Shown here in pieces: positions 23,072 through 31,476 of a stretch of 33,187 nt of DNA (within the stretch, counting starts at the first letter, position 1; the number at the start of each line of letters is the position of its first letter). The stretch is from Aphodoplasma sp045626925. Its GTDB lineage: Bacteria > Bacillota > Clostridia > UBA1381 > UMGS1253. Made by a program: the position numbers and the translations under genes. The stretch lies in the NCBI GenBank assembly GCA_045626925.1, contig JAZUQZ010000006.1, positions 1 to 33,187 of the forward strand, read 5' to 3'. The notes below the pieces were generated by a model that did no database searches, had not been told where the DNA came from, and worked only from the letters and a program-made list of their open reading frames with translations.

Positions 23072-23278
23072 TCAGAGCAATAACTTGGCATCTAAATCGT
23101 TCACTGATTTTAAAATGTTTTTAAAAGGTTTGCTGCCCGCATGAATTGCAAAATCAAAATTTTCATGGATTACATATATCTGTAGCTTAAAAACCTTTTC
23201 TTTTGAGGGAGATGTTAATGAAACATTTGGCAATTTAAAAAAATAAGGTAGAATGACAATTTCCGGACCTGAATTGTT
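23072..23278 (-). pseudogene. Relic of a LysR-type regulator C-terminus (tentative)
   Basis: The 287-bp gap between the YitT and AEC genes has one open minus-strand frame of about 68 codons, from just after a TAG at 23281-23279 to a TGA at 23074-23072. It has no start codon with a ribosome site. The translation contains EIVILPYFFKLPNVSL, then KVFKLQIYVIHEN and SKPFKNIL. This resembles the end of LysR substrate-binding domains (I-x-x-LP-Y, then F-K-x-x-I-Y-x-x-x-H, then F-x-x-x-L). LysR genes are often divergent from AEC transporters, as this would be. The N-terminal helix-turn-helix and most of the effector domain are gone. Identification is by eye only. Confidence 0.35.
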
Positions 23279-23350
23279 CTAAAAACATATGGCAGCTATA
23301 GTATAGTACTGATTATATAATCAATGTGTTATTTGAAATGAGGGGAAAAA

Positions 23351-24274
23351 ATGAAGGTTTTTAATATTACACTAAATCAAATGTTGGTTCTTTTTGCTTT
23401 TATGGCAGTGGGGTTTTTCCTTAGCCAAAAAAAGATTTTGCCAAAAGAAACCTCAAAGGTTTTATCAAAGCTTGAAACCTATCTTTTAATTCCGTGTCTT
23501 TCCTTTCAGACTTTTTATAAAAATTGTACATCTGAAAATTTTGTGGCGACAAGCAAATATTTGATTTGCGGAACAGTGCTTTTGCTGATTTCATTCTTGG
23601 TGGCAATTTTAATATCAGGCTTTTTTACAAAGGACAAATATAAAAAAAATGTATATGTGTATTCATTCACTATCCCAAATCTTGGCTTTATGGGAAATGC
23701 TTTGGTGTTGGGTGTGTTTGGAGAAGAGGTATTGTTTCAATATATGATGTTTTATCTTCCATTTCAAATCTATATTTACACTTATGGATTATATTCTTTG
23801 ATTCCAAGAGACAGTGATAGCAAATTTACCTTAAAAAAGCTTATAAATCCAACTATTGTAGCAATTTTACTTGGGGCAATTTGTGGAATTGCTGAGATTA
23901 AGATACCTGCAGTTTTAAATACTGCTGTTGCAGGAGCAGCTTCATGCATGTCACCTCTTGCAATGATTATCGCAGGATGTGTTATTGGAGAGTATTCATT
24001 TAAAAAACTCACAAGTAATCCCAAAACATACATAGCATCACTAATTCGTTTGATTGTAATGCCTGTTTTATTTGTGTTAGGGTTAAGAGCTGTTAACACA
24101 AATCCTGAGATTGTAAGAGCGGCCCTTTGTGCAACAGCGTTGCCATTTGGATTGAATACCATTGTATTTCCTGAAGCTTATGGCGGAGATGCTACAGCAG
24201 GAGCGGGTATGGCACTGGTTTCTCATTTGATGGCTGTTGTAACATTGCCGATTATTTTTGGACTGCTATTATAA
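23351..24274 (+). CDS. AEC-family transporter (auxin efflux carrier-like permease)
   Basis: The 307-residue protein has roughly ten membrane segments in two halves. Markers are the N-terminal LNQMLVLFAFMAVGFFLSQKKILP, YLLIPCLSFQTF, FTIPNLGFMGNALVLGVFG after the first half, and PLAMIIAGCVIGEY, PFGLNTIVFPEAYGGDAT in the second half. AEC permeases move organic acids such as malate or malonate, or are uncharacterised. ATG 23351 follows GAGGGGAAA. It stands alone on its strand beside a possible LysR relic, so its usual regulator may have been lost. Confidence 0.9.
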   Translation: MKVFNITLNQMLVLFAFMAVGFFLSQKKILPKETSKVLSKLETYLLIPCLSFQTFYKNCTSENFVATSKYLICGTVLLLISFLVAILISGFFTKDKYKKNVYVYSFTIPNLGFMGNALVLGVFGEEVLFQYMMFYLPFQIYIYTYGLYSLIPRDSDSKFTLKKLINPTIVAILLGAICGIAEIKIPAVLNTAVAGAASCMSPLAMIIAGCVIGEYSFKKLTSNPKTYIASLIRLIVMPVLFVLGLRAVNTNPEIVRAALCATALPFGLNTIVFPEAYGGDATAGAGMALVSHLMAVVTLPIIFGLLL

Positions 24275-24348
24275 AAAATACTAAGAAACTTTAGAGTGGC
24301 CATTTATATTATATACTTATTATAAATGCTATAGAAAGGAGCAATTTT

Positions 24349-25569
24349 ATGAATTGGAAATCCATTTTGAAAAATGCAGGGAAAATATTTATTGCCGCTA
24401 TATCTGCTTTTGTTTTATTTTTCATATTTATAATTTCTTCACTTGTATTGGCGTTTAGTAATGTAAATGGAGGCATATATTCTTGTGTTTTTTTGGCTTT
24501 GGCTATTTTTATAGAAATGATTGTTATTGGAGCATTATGGGGGTTTTTAAAGAAAAAATTATTTTATGTTCTGATATCTATTGGCTTGGTTGTTTGTGTT
24601 GTAGTTTGTATTGCTCTTTTTGGGTATCAGAGTTATTTGGACAATATACCTACGGTTGGCGAAAGCAATAATCTGCTTGCTTTCTACGCACCATATGCAG
24701 AAGATTCAAAAGCGGTAACACTTGATGAAGAGAGCCAACTTATAATTGAAGAAAATATACCTGTTATGGATGGTGCAACGGCTCTGTATCCAATTTATTC
24801 AAGCTTTGCAAAAGCGGTATATCCAAAAGAAGTGATTGATAACATTGTTGGCAAGAATGGAAAAGCAACACAAATAAAGGAAAATGATTATTTAAAATGC
24901 AGAACTACAACAGAAGCGTATTATAACATTGTTACCGGTGATGCTGATATCATTTTTGTTGCTTTACCGTCAGAAGAGCAAAAACAGTTTGCTAAAGAAA
25001 ATGGGGTAGAGCTGGTCTATACTCCCATTGGCAAGGAAGCTTTTGTATTTTTCGTTAATTCAAAAAATCCAATAGAGGATATTACTATTGATGAAATCCA
25101 AAAAGTGTATTCCGGCAAGATAACACAGTGGGAAGAATTGGGCGTAAAAGGATTTGGAGAGATAAAGGCGTTTCAAAGAGATAAAGGCAGCGGAAGTCAG
25201 TCAACACTTGAAAAACTAATGGCGGGACAAAATTTGATGATACCGCCAAAGCAAGATGTGATTGATGGAATGGGTGGAATTATTAAACGAACGGCTGACT
25301 ATAAAAACTTTAAAAATGCAATTGGATATTCGTTCAGATTCTATTCAACCGAAATGGTAAAAAACAATAAAATAAAGTTATTAAGCGTAAACGGAGTTTA
25401 TCCAAATCTTGAAAATATTGAAAATGGTTCGTATCCGATTGCCTCATATTTTTATGCAGTTACAAGAAGTGATGCTGATGAAAATGTATTAAAGCTACTT
25501 GAATGGATTACAGGAAAGCAAGGACAGAAAATTATAGAAATGTCAGGATATACACCGCTTGAAAAATGA
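24349..25569 (+). CDS. Membrane-anchored PstS-like substrate-binding protein
   Basis: The 406-residue protein begins with three hydrophobic segments (about 10-37, 44-66, 70-92). A PstS-type periplasmic-binding domain follows, starting near residue 125: DGATALYPIYSSFAKAVY, TTEAYYNIVTGDADIIFVA, GKEAFVFFVNSKNPIEDITIDEIQKVYSGKITQWEELG, and AFQRDKGSGSQSTLEKLM, which matches the anion-binding loop of phosphate-binding proteins. No lipobox is present. No PstC, PstA or PstB gene lies nearby. It may sense or scavenge phosphate or another anion for a distant transporter; that role is inferred. AAAGGAG precedes the ATG. Confidence 0.8.
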   Translation: MNWKSILKNAGKIFIAAISAFVLFFIFIISSLVLAFSNVNGGIYSCVFLALAIFIEMIVIGALWGFLKKKLFYVLISIGLVVCVVVCIALFGYQSYLDNIPTVGESNNLLAFYAPYAEDSKAVTLDEESQLIIEENIPVMDGATALYPIYSSFAKAVYPKEVIDNIVGKNGKATQIKENDYLKCRTTTEAYYNIVTGDADIIFVALPSEEQKQFAKENGVELVYTPIGKEAFVFFVNSKNPIEDITIDEIQKVYSGKITQWEELGVKGFGEIKAFQRDKGSGSQSTLEKLMAGQNLMIPPKQDVIDGMGGIIKRTADYKNFKNAIGYSFRFYSTEMVKNNKIKLLSVNGVYPNLENIENGSYPIASYFYAVTRSDADENVLKLLEWITGKQGQKIIEMSGYTPLEK

Positions 25570-25654
25570 AAAACAAATCATTTAATATAATAGTTTGATT
25601 TACAAACATTTTAAAGCATGGCAAATTTTTTGGTTTATAATTGGAGGGGAAAAT

Positions 25655-26536
25655 ATGCAACAACTAAAAAGCAGGAAGCGTCGTTTTGGGGACAGATATG
25701 ATGGCTACAAGGTAAAGGAAAGCGACCCATTATTTTATGTAATACCGCATATAATGCGCTCAAGACTCGACAGCCAGGTGTTTTTTAGGGAGCAAATTGA
25801 AATTACACAGATACGCGAGTTTGTGCAAAAGTATAGAAAAGAAATCCCAAATCTTTCGCTCTATCATGTATTTATTGCGGCGGTTTTGAGGACAATGGCA
25901 CAAAAGCCGCGCCTTAATCGCTTTGTAAGCGGTAGAAAAATTTATGCGCGAAATTATTTGCGTGTTTCGCTTGCAATAAAAAAAGGAATGAACGAAAATG
26001 CGCCGGAATCGCTTGTTATGCCGGAGTTTGAGCCGACTGATACTCTTTACGATGTTGCGCAGAAATTTAATGAAGAGATTGAAAAAACGAAAACAGAGCA
26101 AGAGACTAATGGAACCGAGTTTACAGTTAAATTATTAAATATTTTGCCCGGCTTTATGACAAAGTTTGTGGTATGGGTTATACGAAACCTTGATGCAATT
26201 GGTAAAATGCCAAAGATTATACATCGTGTGAGCCCGTTTCATTCAAGCTTTTTTGTTACAAATGTTGGTTCAATAGGATTAAACTCTATATATCATCATT
26301 TGTATGAGTTTGGTACAACATCGGTATTTCTTGCAATTGGGAAAAAAGAGGTTGTTCGTGTACTTGATAGCGATGGTAATGTAATCGACAAAAATGTGAT
26401 AAATCTTTCTTTTGTGCTGGACGAGCGTATATGCGACGGTTTTTATTATGCATCCGCGATAAAAAATGTAAAACGCTTGCTAAAAAAGCCTGAGCTTTTG
26501 TTAGAGCCACCGGAATATATAAGCGAGGATTATTGA
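25655..26536 (+). CDS. 2-oxoacid dehydrogenase E2-type acyltransferase-domain protein, catalytic His absent
   Basis: The 293-residue protein has the chloramphenicol-acetyltransferase/E2 fold: a DPLFYVIPHIMRSRLDSQVFF opening, SLYHVFIAAVLRTMAQKPRLNRF, FFVTNVGSIGL and the C-terminal LSFVLDERICDGFYYA. In true E2 or CAT enzymes this last motif is D-H-R-x-x-D-G with His as the base; here residues 256-258 are Asp-Glu-Arg. There is no lipoyl or peripheral-subunit-binding domain. ATG 25655 follows TTGGAGGGG. It is 3 bp from the ECF gene's alternative start, suggesting a two-gene operon. Function is unknown; a binding protein or an unusual acyltransferase are both possible. Confidence 0.8.
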   Translation: MQQLKSRKRRFGDRYDGYKVKESDPLFYVIPHIMRSRLDSQVFFREQIEITQIREFVQKYRKEIPNLSLYHVFIAAVLRTMAQKPRLNRFVSGRKIYARNYLRVSLAIKKGMNENAPESLVMPEFEPTDTLYDVAQKFNEEIEKTKTEQETNGTEFTVKLLNILPGFMTKFVVWVIRNLDAIGKMPKIIHRVSPFHSSFFVTNVGSIGLNSIYHHLYEFGTTSVFLAIGKKEVVRVLDSDGNVIDKNVINLSFVLDERICDGFYYASAIKNVKRLLKKPELLLEPPEYISEDY

Positions 26537-26557
26537 TATATGATTGGAGAACAAATA

Positions 26558-27079
26558 ATGAATAAAACGAAAAAATTGGTTTTATCAGCAATGTTTTTAG
26601 CAATAGGCATAGTCCTTCCTTTTCTTACGGCACAGATAAAAGAAATTGGTGACTCTTTATTGCCTATGCACTTTGTCGTGATGCTCTGCGGACTTATATG
26701 TGGGTGGAAATATGGAGCAATTGTAGGATTGATTTTGCCAATAATAAGGGGTGCGTTCTTTAATATGCCGCCATTATATCCAAATGCGATATGGATGGCA
26801 CTTGAAATTGGTACATATGGAGTTGTGTCTGGGTATGTATATTCAAAGCTTAGAGTGCATAAAATTTGGCGCGTTATTATCTCGTTGATAAGCTCAATGA
26901 TAGCGGGCAGAATTGTATGGGGTATTGCAAAGACAGTTTTGCTTGGGATAAGTGGTAAAAGCTTTGCATTAAAGATGTTCATTACCCAGGGTTTTGTTGA
27001 TGCGGTGCCGGGGATTATATTGCAGATTGTTTTGATTCCGACTATTATATTTATTATTGAAAGTGCATCAAAAAAATGA
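26558..27079 (+). CDS. ECF-type transporter S component
   Basis: This 173-residue protein has five to six membrane segments and the S-component hallmarks: a short basic N-terminus then LVLSAMFLAIGIVLPFL, PMHFVVMLCGLICGWKYGAIVGLILPIIRG and MALEIGTYGVVSGYVYSKL. S components bind vitamins or other micronutrients and share an energising module (EcfA, EcfA', EcfT) encoded elsewhere. The substrate cannot be assigned. ATG 26558 is chosen because GGAG at 26545-26548 is well spaced; ATG 26540 is an alternative. A weak AT-rich hairpin at 27117-27138 may end transcription. Confidence 0.85.
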   Translation: MNKTKKLVLSAMFLAIGIVLPFLTAQIKEIGDSLLPMHFVVMLCGLICGWKYGAIVGLILPIIRGAFFNMPPLYPNAIWMALEIGTYGVVSGYVYSKLRVHKIWRVIISLISSMIAGRIVWGIAKTVLLGISGKSFALKMFITQGFVDAVPGIILQIVLIPTIIFIIESASKK

Positions 27080-27116
27080 GAAGAATATATAAAGAGTAAA
27101 ACAAAAATAAATAAAC

Positions 27117-27138
27117 ACAAAAACAACATCGTTTTTGT
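27117..27138 (+). terminator. Weak AT-rich hairpin after the ECF gene
   Basis: ACAAAAAC (27117-27124) and GTTTTTGT (27131-27138) form an 8-bp stem with a 6-nt loop. No good T run follows, so termination would be partial. Confidence 0.35.
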
Positions 27139-27179
27139 CAATTTGCATAAAAAAGTTTGATTTTGTGGTGCAAAACTTA

Positions 27180-27238
27180 AAAAACACAGATAATTTTTTG
27201 GCTTTTTGTGATAATTTGCCGACTTTTTCTGTGTTTTT
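27180..27238. repeat. Inverted repeat upstream of the microcompartment promoter
   Basis: AAAAACACAG (27180-27189) and CTGTGTTTTT (27229-27238) are perfect 10-bp inverted copies with 39 bp between them, 23 bp before the -35 box of the operon promoter. It may be a regulator-binding pair or a loose terminator for the upstream gene. The AT-rich setting makes chance harder to exclude. Confidence 0.45.
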
Positions 27239-27260
27239 GTTATTTTTTCTTTGAAAACTA

Positions 27261-27289
27261 TTGCTTTTTATTTTTTTTAGGTGTATAAT
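27261..27289 (+). promoter_or_regulatory. Promoter of the microcompartment operon
   Basis: TTGCTT (27261-27266) and TATAAT (27284-27289) are 17 bp apart, 30 bp before the ATG of the glycyl radical enzyme. The resulting leader is only about 20-25 nt. Confidence 0.65.
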
Positions 27290-27318
27290 ACAGATAATTA
27301 GAGTGGGAGGTTTTTAAA

Positions 27319-29847
27319 ATGAAAAACATTTACACAACAGAAATTCCAAAATCAAGCCGTATACAAAAGCTTATTGATGATTTATATTCGGGCACACCGA
27401 CTATTGAGTCGACTCGTGCAAAGATTATTACAGAAAGTTATAAAAGCACAGAGGGATTGCCATTATATATTAGAAAGTCTCGTGCATTCAAGGCTATGGC
27501 TCAAAAACTCCCGGTTGTCATTTTTGATGATGAGCTTATAGTAGGTTGTAACTGTGTTACGCCGAGAGGATGTCCAACTTTTCCGGAGTTTTCAAACAAA
27601 TGGTTAGAGGATGAGTTTGATACAGTTGCAACAAGAAGTGCCGACCCGTTCTACATTTCAAAGGAAACTGCAGAAGAACTTAAAGAAGTACATAAATATT
27701 GGCAGGGAAGAACTACGAGCGAGCTTGCAACATCATATATGGCTCCTGAAACGCTTACTGCGATTGAACACAATATATTCACAGCCGGCAACTATTTTTA
27801 CAATGGTATTGGACATGTAAGTGTTGATTACGCAAAGGTGCTAAAAATTGGTTATAATGGTATTTATGCACAGGCAAAGGCAGAACGCGACAAATGTAAC
27901 ACATATGACGGAGATTATGCAACACGCTATTCGTTCTTGACATCAGTTATGGAATGCTGTGAAGCAGCAGTGATTTTTGCTCTTCGTTATTCTGAGAAGG
28001 CTCGCGAAATGGCACAGACTTGTGCTGATAGTAAAAGAAAAGCGGAACTTCTAAAAATAGCTGATGTTTGTAAAAAAGTTCCTGCAAATGGAGCAACAAG
28101 CTTTTATGAGGCTTGTCAGACATTCTGGTTTGTTCAGCTTTTGATTCAGACAGAGTCGAGCGGACACTCGATTTCACCGGGACGCTTTGACCAATATATG
28201 TATCCTTATTATATAAGCGATATTGAATCAGGAAAGATTACACGCGAAGAGGCACAAGAACTTGTCGACTGTGTATGGGTAAAGCTAAACAGTCTTAACA
28301 AGGTTCGTGATGCTTTGTCTGCAGAAGGCTTTGCTGGTTATAGTATGTTCCAAAACCTTATAGTTGGTGGACAGGACACACAGGGCCTTGATGCAACGAA
28401 TGACTTGTCATATATGTGTATAAGCGCTTCGATGCATGTTAATCTTCCACAACCATCACTTTCGATGCGTGTATGGAATGGCACACCACATGAATTGATG
28501 GTAAAAGCTGCAGAGCTTACAAAGACCGGCATAGGTTTGCCTGCATATTATAATGACGAAATTATTATTCCTGCATTGATTTCAAGGGGATTGAGCCTTG
28601 AGGATGCAAGAGATTATTGTATTATAGGATGTGTTGAGCCACAAAAAGGTGGCAAGACAGATGGTTGGCATGATGCGGCGTTCTTTAATATGTGCCGTCC
28701 GTTAGAGCTTGTGTTCTCAAACGGTGTCGACAAGGGTGTACAGGTTGGTTTGAAAACAGGCACAATAAATGAGCTTGATACATTTGAAAAGTTTTTTGAT
28801 GCATATAAAAAACAGATGGAATACACAATTCAGCTTATGGTTAATGCGGATAACGCAATTGATGCGGCACACGCACAAAGATGTCCGCTTCCGTATTTAT
28901 CATCAATGCTTGATGATTGTATTAAAAAAGGAAAGTCGGCACAAGAGGGCGGAACAGTTTATAACTTTACAGGACCACAGGGCTTTGGTATAGCAAATGT
29001 TGCTGATGCTTTGTATGCGATTGATGAATTAGTATATAAGAAGAAAGTCGTTACGCTAAGTCAGTATGCTGACGCACTAAAGAACAACTTTGGTATGCCT
29101 TATAACGAGCCATACGCAAAGAGCCTTACAGTAGAAGTTGTAAAAGAAATCTACAAACAAGGTCAAAGTGTGACAGATTCGCAAATTACAGAAATATATA
29201 ATCAAATTAAAGCTAACAATGTTGATGCATCAAAGAAAGAGGAATATAAAAAGCTTTATGATGCAATAAAAGCTTTGCCAAAGTTTGGTAATGACATTGA
29301 CGATGTTGATTTGTATGGCAGAGAGGTTGCATATACATATACAAAGCCGGTTGAAAAGTATACAAACTTTAGAGGGGGCAAATATCACGCCGGATTGTAT
29401 CCTGTATCTGCAAATGTGCCGCTTGGCGCACAGACAGGCGCAACACCTGATGGCAGATTGGCAGGAACACCGATCGCCGATGGTGTATCGCCGAGCGCAG
29501 GCTGTGATGTGAATGGCCCGACCGCATCAGCAAACTCTGTTGCAAAGCTTGACCACGGAATTGCATCAAATGGAACACTATTTAATATGAAATTCCATCC
29601 GTCAGCACTCAAAGGAGCATCCGGTATTGAAGGATTTATTTCACTTATTCGGGCATTCTTTGACCAAAAGGGCATGCATATGCAGTTTAATGTTGTAAGC
29701 CGCGAAACCTTGCGCGATGCACAGCTTCATCCTGAAAACTATAAAGGCCTTGTTGTTCGTGTTGCGGGATATAGTGCATTGTTTACAACGCTTTCAAGGT
29801 CATTACAAGATGATATTATAAACAGAACCGAGCAGGGAGGATTTTAA
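27319..29847 (+). CDS. Glycyl radical diol dehydratase, probably B12-independent 1,2-propanediol dehydratase
   Basis: The 842-residue protein is a full-length glycyl radical enzyme. The thiyl Cys is Cys438 in GCVEP with base Glu440, and the radical Gly is Gly817 in RVAGYSALF. His166 in GHVSVDY and Asp452 (14 residues after the Cys) match the diol-binding residues of glycerol and propanediol dehydratases; choline lyase CutC has a different loop after GCVEP. It would remove water from 1,2-propanediol or glycerol to give an aldehyde, inside the microcompartment. It starts directly with the catalytic fold, with no long N-terminal encapsulation peptide. GTGGGAGG precedes the ATG. Propanediol over glycerol is inferred from residue numbering that fits the Roseburia-type enzyme. 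Confidence 0.88.
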   Translation: MKNIYTTEIPKSSRIQKLIDDLYSGTPTIESTRAKIITESYKSTEGLPLYIRKSRAFKAMAQKLPVVIFDDELIVGCNCVTPRGCPTFPEFSNKWLEDEFDTVATRSADPFYISKETAEELKEVHKYWQGRTTSELATSYMAPETLTAIEHNIFTAGNYFYNGIGHVSVDYAKVLKIGYNGIYAQAKAERDKCNTYDGDYATRYSFLTSVMECCEAAVIFALRYSEKAREMAQTCADSKRKAELLKIADVCKKVPANGATSFYEACQTFWFVQLLIQTESSGHSISPGRFDQYMYPYYISDIESGKITREEAQELVDCVWVKLNSLNKVRDALSAEGFAGYSMFQNLIVGGQDTQGLDATNDLSYMCISASMHVNLPQPSLSMRVWNGTPHELMVKAAELTKTGIGLPAYYNDEIIIPALISRGLSLEDARDYCIIGCVEPQKGGKTDGWHDAAFFNMCRPLELVFSNGVDKGVQVGLKTGTINELDTFEKFFDAYKKQMEYTIQLMVNADNAIDAAHAQRCPLPYLSSMLDDCIKKGKSAQEGGTVYNFTGPQGFGIANVADALYAIDELVYKKKVVTLSQYADALKNNFGMPYNEPYAKSLTVEVVKEIYKQGQSVTDSQITEIYNQIKANNVDASKKEEYKKLYDAIKALPKFGNDIDDVDLYGREVAYTYTKPVEKYTNFRGGKYHAGLYPVSANVPLGAQTGATPDGRLAGTPIADGVSPSAGCDVNGPTASANSVAKLDHGIASNGTLFNMKFHPSALKGASGIEGFISLIRAFFDQKGMHMQFNVVSRETLRDAQLHPENYKGLVVRVAGYSALFTTLSRSLQDDIINRTEQGGF

Positions 29848-29853
29848 GAAAAT

Positions 29854-30642
29854 ATGACTGATTATCAAAATGTATCAGGCAGGATTTTCGATATCCAAAA
29901 GTTCTCCGTGCATGATGGGCCGGGAATTAGAACGATTGTATTTTTAAAGGGATGTGCACTAAGGTGCAAATGGTGTTGTAATCCCGAGTCCCAAGAGTTT
30001 GGAATTCAAACTATGCTACAAAACGGAAAAGAAAAGATAATCGGCCGTGATACAACAGTAGCTGAAGTTTTAGAAATTGTAAAGCAAGACCTTCCATATT
30101 ATAGAAGGTCAGGTGGGGGTATGACTCTTTCGGGAGGAGAGATGCTTTGCCAGAGTGATTTTGCATATGCACTTTTAAGGTGTGCAAAAGAGGCAGCGAT
30201 AAATACCGCTGTTGAAACAACGGGTTTTGCAGCTTGGGAAAAGATTGAGAAAATGCTTCCATATATTGACACTGTGCTGATGGATATAAAACATATAGAC
30301 AGTGCAAAGCATAAAGCATTTACAACCCAGTCGAATGAAAGAATTCTTGAAAATGCTGTAAAAATTGCAAAGAATGCGAAAAACCTTATTATTCGCGTTC
30401 CAACAATTCCGACTTTTAATGATACTGAGGAGGAAATTGCTGCGATTGCAAAATTTGCATCGACACTTGAGGGTGTAAAGGAGATAAATCTTTTGCCGTA
30501 TCATAAATTTGGAAAGGACAAATATGATGGCCTCAAGAGAGAATATCTGATGGGAGATTTGGAAACGCCAACGAATGAACATATGGAAAAATTAAAGGCT
30601 GTTGCTGAAAAGTATGGCCTATGCTGCAAGATAGGAGGTTAA
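29854..30642 (+). CDS. Glycyl radical enzyme activase (radical SAM)
   Basis: The 262-residue radical SAM protein has CALRCKWC (Cys34, Cys38, Cys41) for the SAM-binding [4Fe-4S] cluster, preceded by the activase signature FSVHDGPGIRTIVFLKGC. SGGGMTLSGGE follows, then VETTGFAAW, DTVLMDIKHID and RVPTIPTFND. It makes the glycyl radical on the dehydratase encoded 6 bp upstream. Most dehydratase-type activases carry an 8Fe ferredoxin-like insert with eight Cys between the CxxxCxxC and the SGGG motif. Here that segment is about 60 residues with no further Cys beyond Cys42, as in pyruvate formate-lyase activase. The ribosome site GGGAGG is inside the end of the dehydratase gene. Confidence 0.93.
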   Translation: MTDYQNVSGRIFDIQKFSVHDGPGIRTIVFLKGCALRCKWCCNPESQEFGIQTMLQNGKEKIIGRDTTVAEVLEIVKQDLPYYRRSGGGMTLSGGEMLCQSDFAYALLRCAKEAAINTAVETTGFAAWEKIEKMLPYIDTVLMDIKHIDSAKHKAFTTQSNERILENAVKIAKNAKNLIIRVPTIPTFNDTEEEIAAIAKFASTLEGVKEINLLPYHKFGKDKYDGLKREYLMGDLETPTNEHMEKLKAVAEKYGLCCKIGG

Positions 30643-30646
30643 GACA

Positions 30647-31018
30647 ATGCAAGATGAATTAAATCTTCAGGAAAAACTGCGCATAGTACAAGAGCTTGTA
30701 CCGGGCAAACAGATTACACTTGCACATATAATTGCAAATCCGGATGAGATTTTATATAAAAAGCTTGGTCTTGACCCTGCAGTAGATTATAGAAAATCTG
30801 CCATAGGAATCGTAACAATGTCGCCGAGCGAAACTGCAATTATAGCAGGTGATATCGCAATCAAGTCATCGGGTATAGAGCTTGGATTTGTTGACAGATT
30901 CAGCGGTACGCTTATTGTAACGGGCTTGGTTGCAGATGTAAACGCATCGCTTGAGGCGCTTGTTGAATATTGCAAGGAGGTTTTGGGCTTTACAGTATGC
31001 CCGATAACCAAAACATAA
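30647..31018 (+). CDS. EutS/PduU-like microcompartment shell protein (permuted BMC domain)
   Basis: The 123-residue protein begins with a stretch rich in helix formers (LNLQEKLRIVQELVPGKQITLAHIIANPDE), then DYRKSAIGIVTMSPSETAIIAGDIAIKSSGIELGFVDRFSGTLIVTG and DVNASLEALVEYCKEVLGF. The VPGKQ and AIGI-x-T-x-SPSE-x-AIIAGD patterns are those of the circularly permuted single-BMC proteins EutS and PduU, which form hexamers with a beta-barrel cap. AGGAGG sits 8 bp before the ATG. The stop overlaps the start of the next gene (TAATG). Confidence 0.9.
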   Translation: MQDELNLQEKLRIVQELVPGKQITLAHIIANPDEILYKKLGLDPAVDYRKSAIGIVTMSPSETAIIAGDIAIKSSGIELGFVDRFSGTLIVTGLVADVNASLEALVEYCKEVLGFTVCPITKT

Positions 31019-31443
31019 TGAAAAACTTAATTTTAATGGGTAGAAGTGAGAGTGGCAAAACAACACTTTCACAGGTGTTACGGGGCGAAAATATCAGTTA
31101 TGATAAAACCCAGTACATAAAATTTGAAAACAATCTTATAGACACTCCTGGAGAATATGCCCAGACACACCATTTGGGCAGGGCGCTTGCACTATATTCG
31201 TACGAGGCGGATATTGTGGGACTTTTAATCAGTGCAACCGAGCCGTATTCACTGTTTCCGCCATGCATAACTTGTATGGTAAATCGTGAGGTTATCGGCA
31301 TCGTGACAAAGTCCGAACAAGAAGGTGCCAATCCCGAACGGGCAGAAAATTGGTTGCGGCTGAGCGGGTGCAAAAAGGTCTTTAAGATTGATTCTGTAAC
31401 AGGATATGGGGTAAATGAACTTATAAATTACCTTAATCAATAA
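31018..31443 (+). CDS. EutP/PduV-like small GTPase
   Basis: The 141-residue protein has the P-loop GRSESGKTT, a DTPGEY G3 motif (after KFENNLI) and TKSEQEGA in the G4 position, where the usual form is NKxD or TKxD. The central region, LGRALALYSYEADIVGLLISATEPYSLFPPCI, fits EutP and PduV of ethanolamine and propanediol microcompartments. The role in compartment placement or assembly is only partly known. It has no clear ribosome site of its own and shares one base with the stop of the preceding gene, so it depends on coupled translation. Confidence 0.85.
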   Translation: MKNLILMGRSESGKTTLSQVLRGENISYDKTQYIKFENNLIDTPGEYAQTHHLGRALALYSYEADIVGLLISATEPYSLFPPCITCMVNREVIGIVTKSEQEGANPERAENWLRLSGCKKVFKIDSVTGYGVNELINYLNQ

Positions 31444-31476
31444 ATAAATAAAAATATATGAATAGGAGTGGTGATA

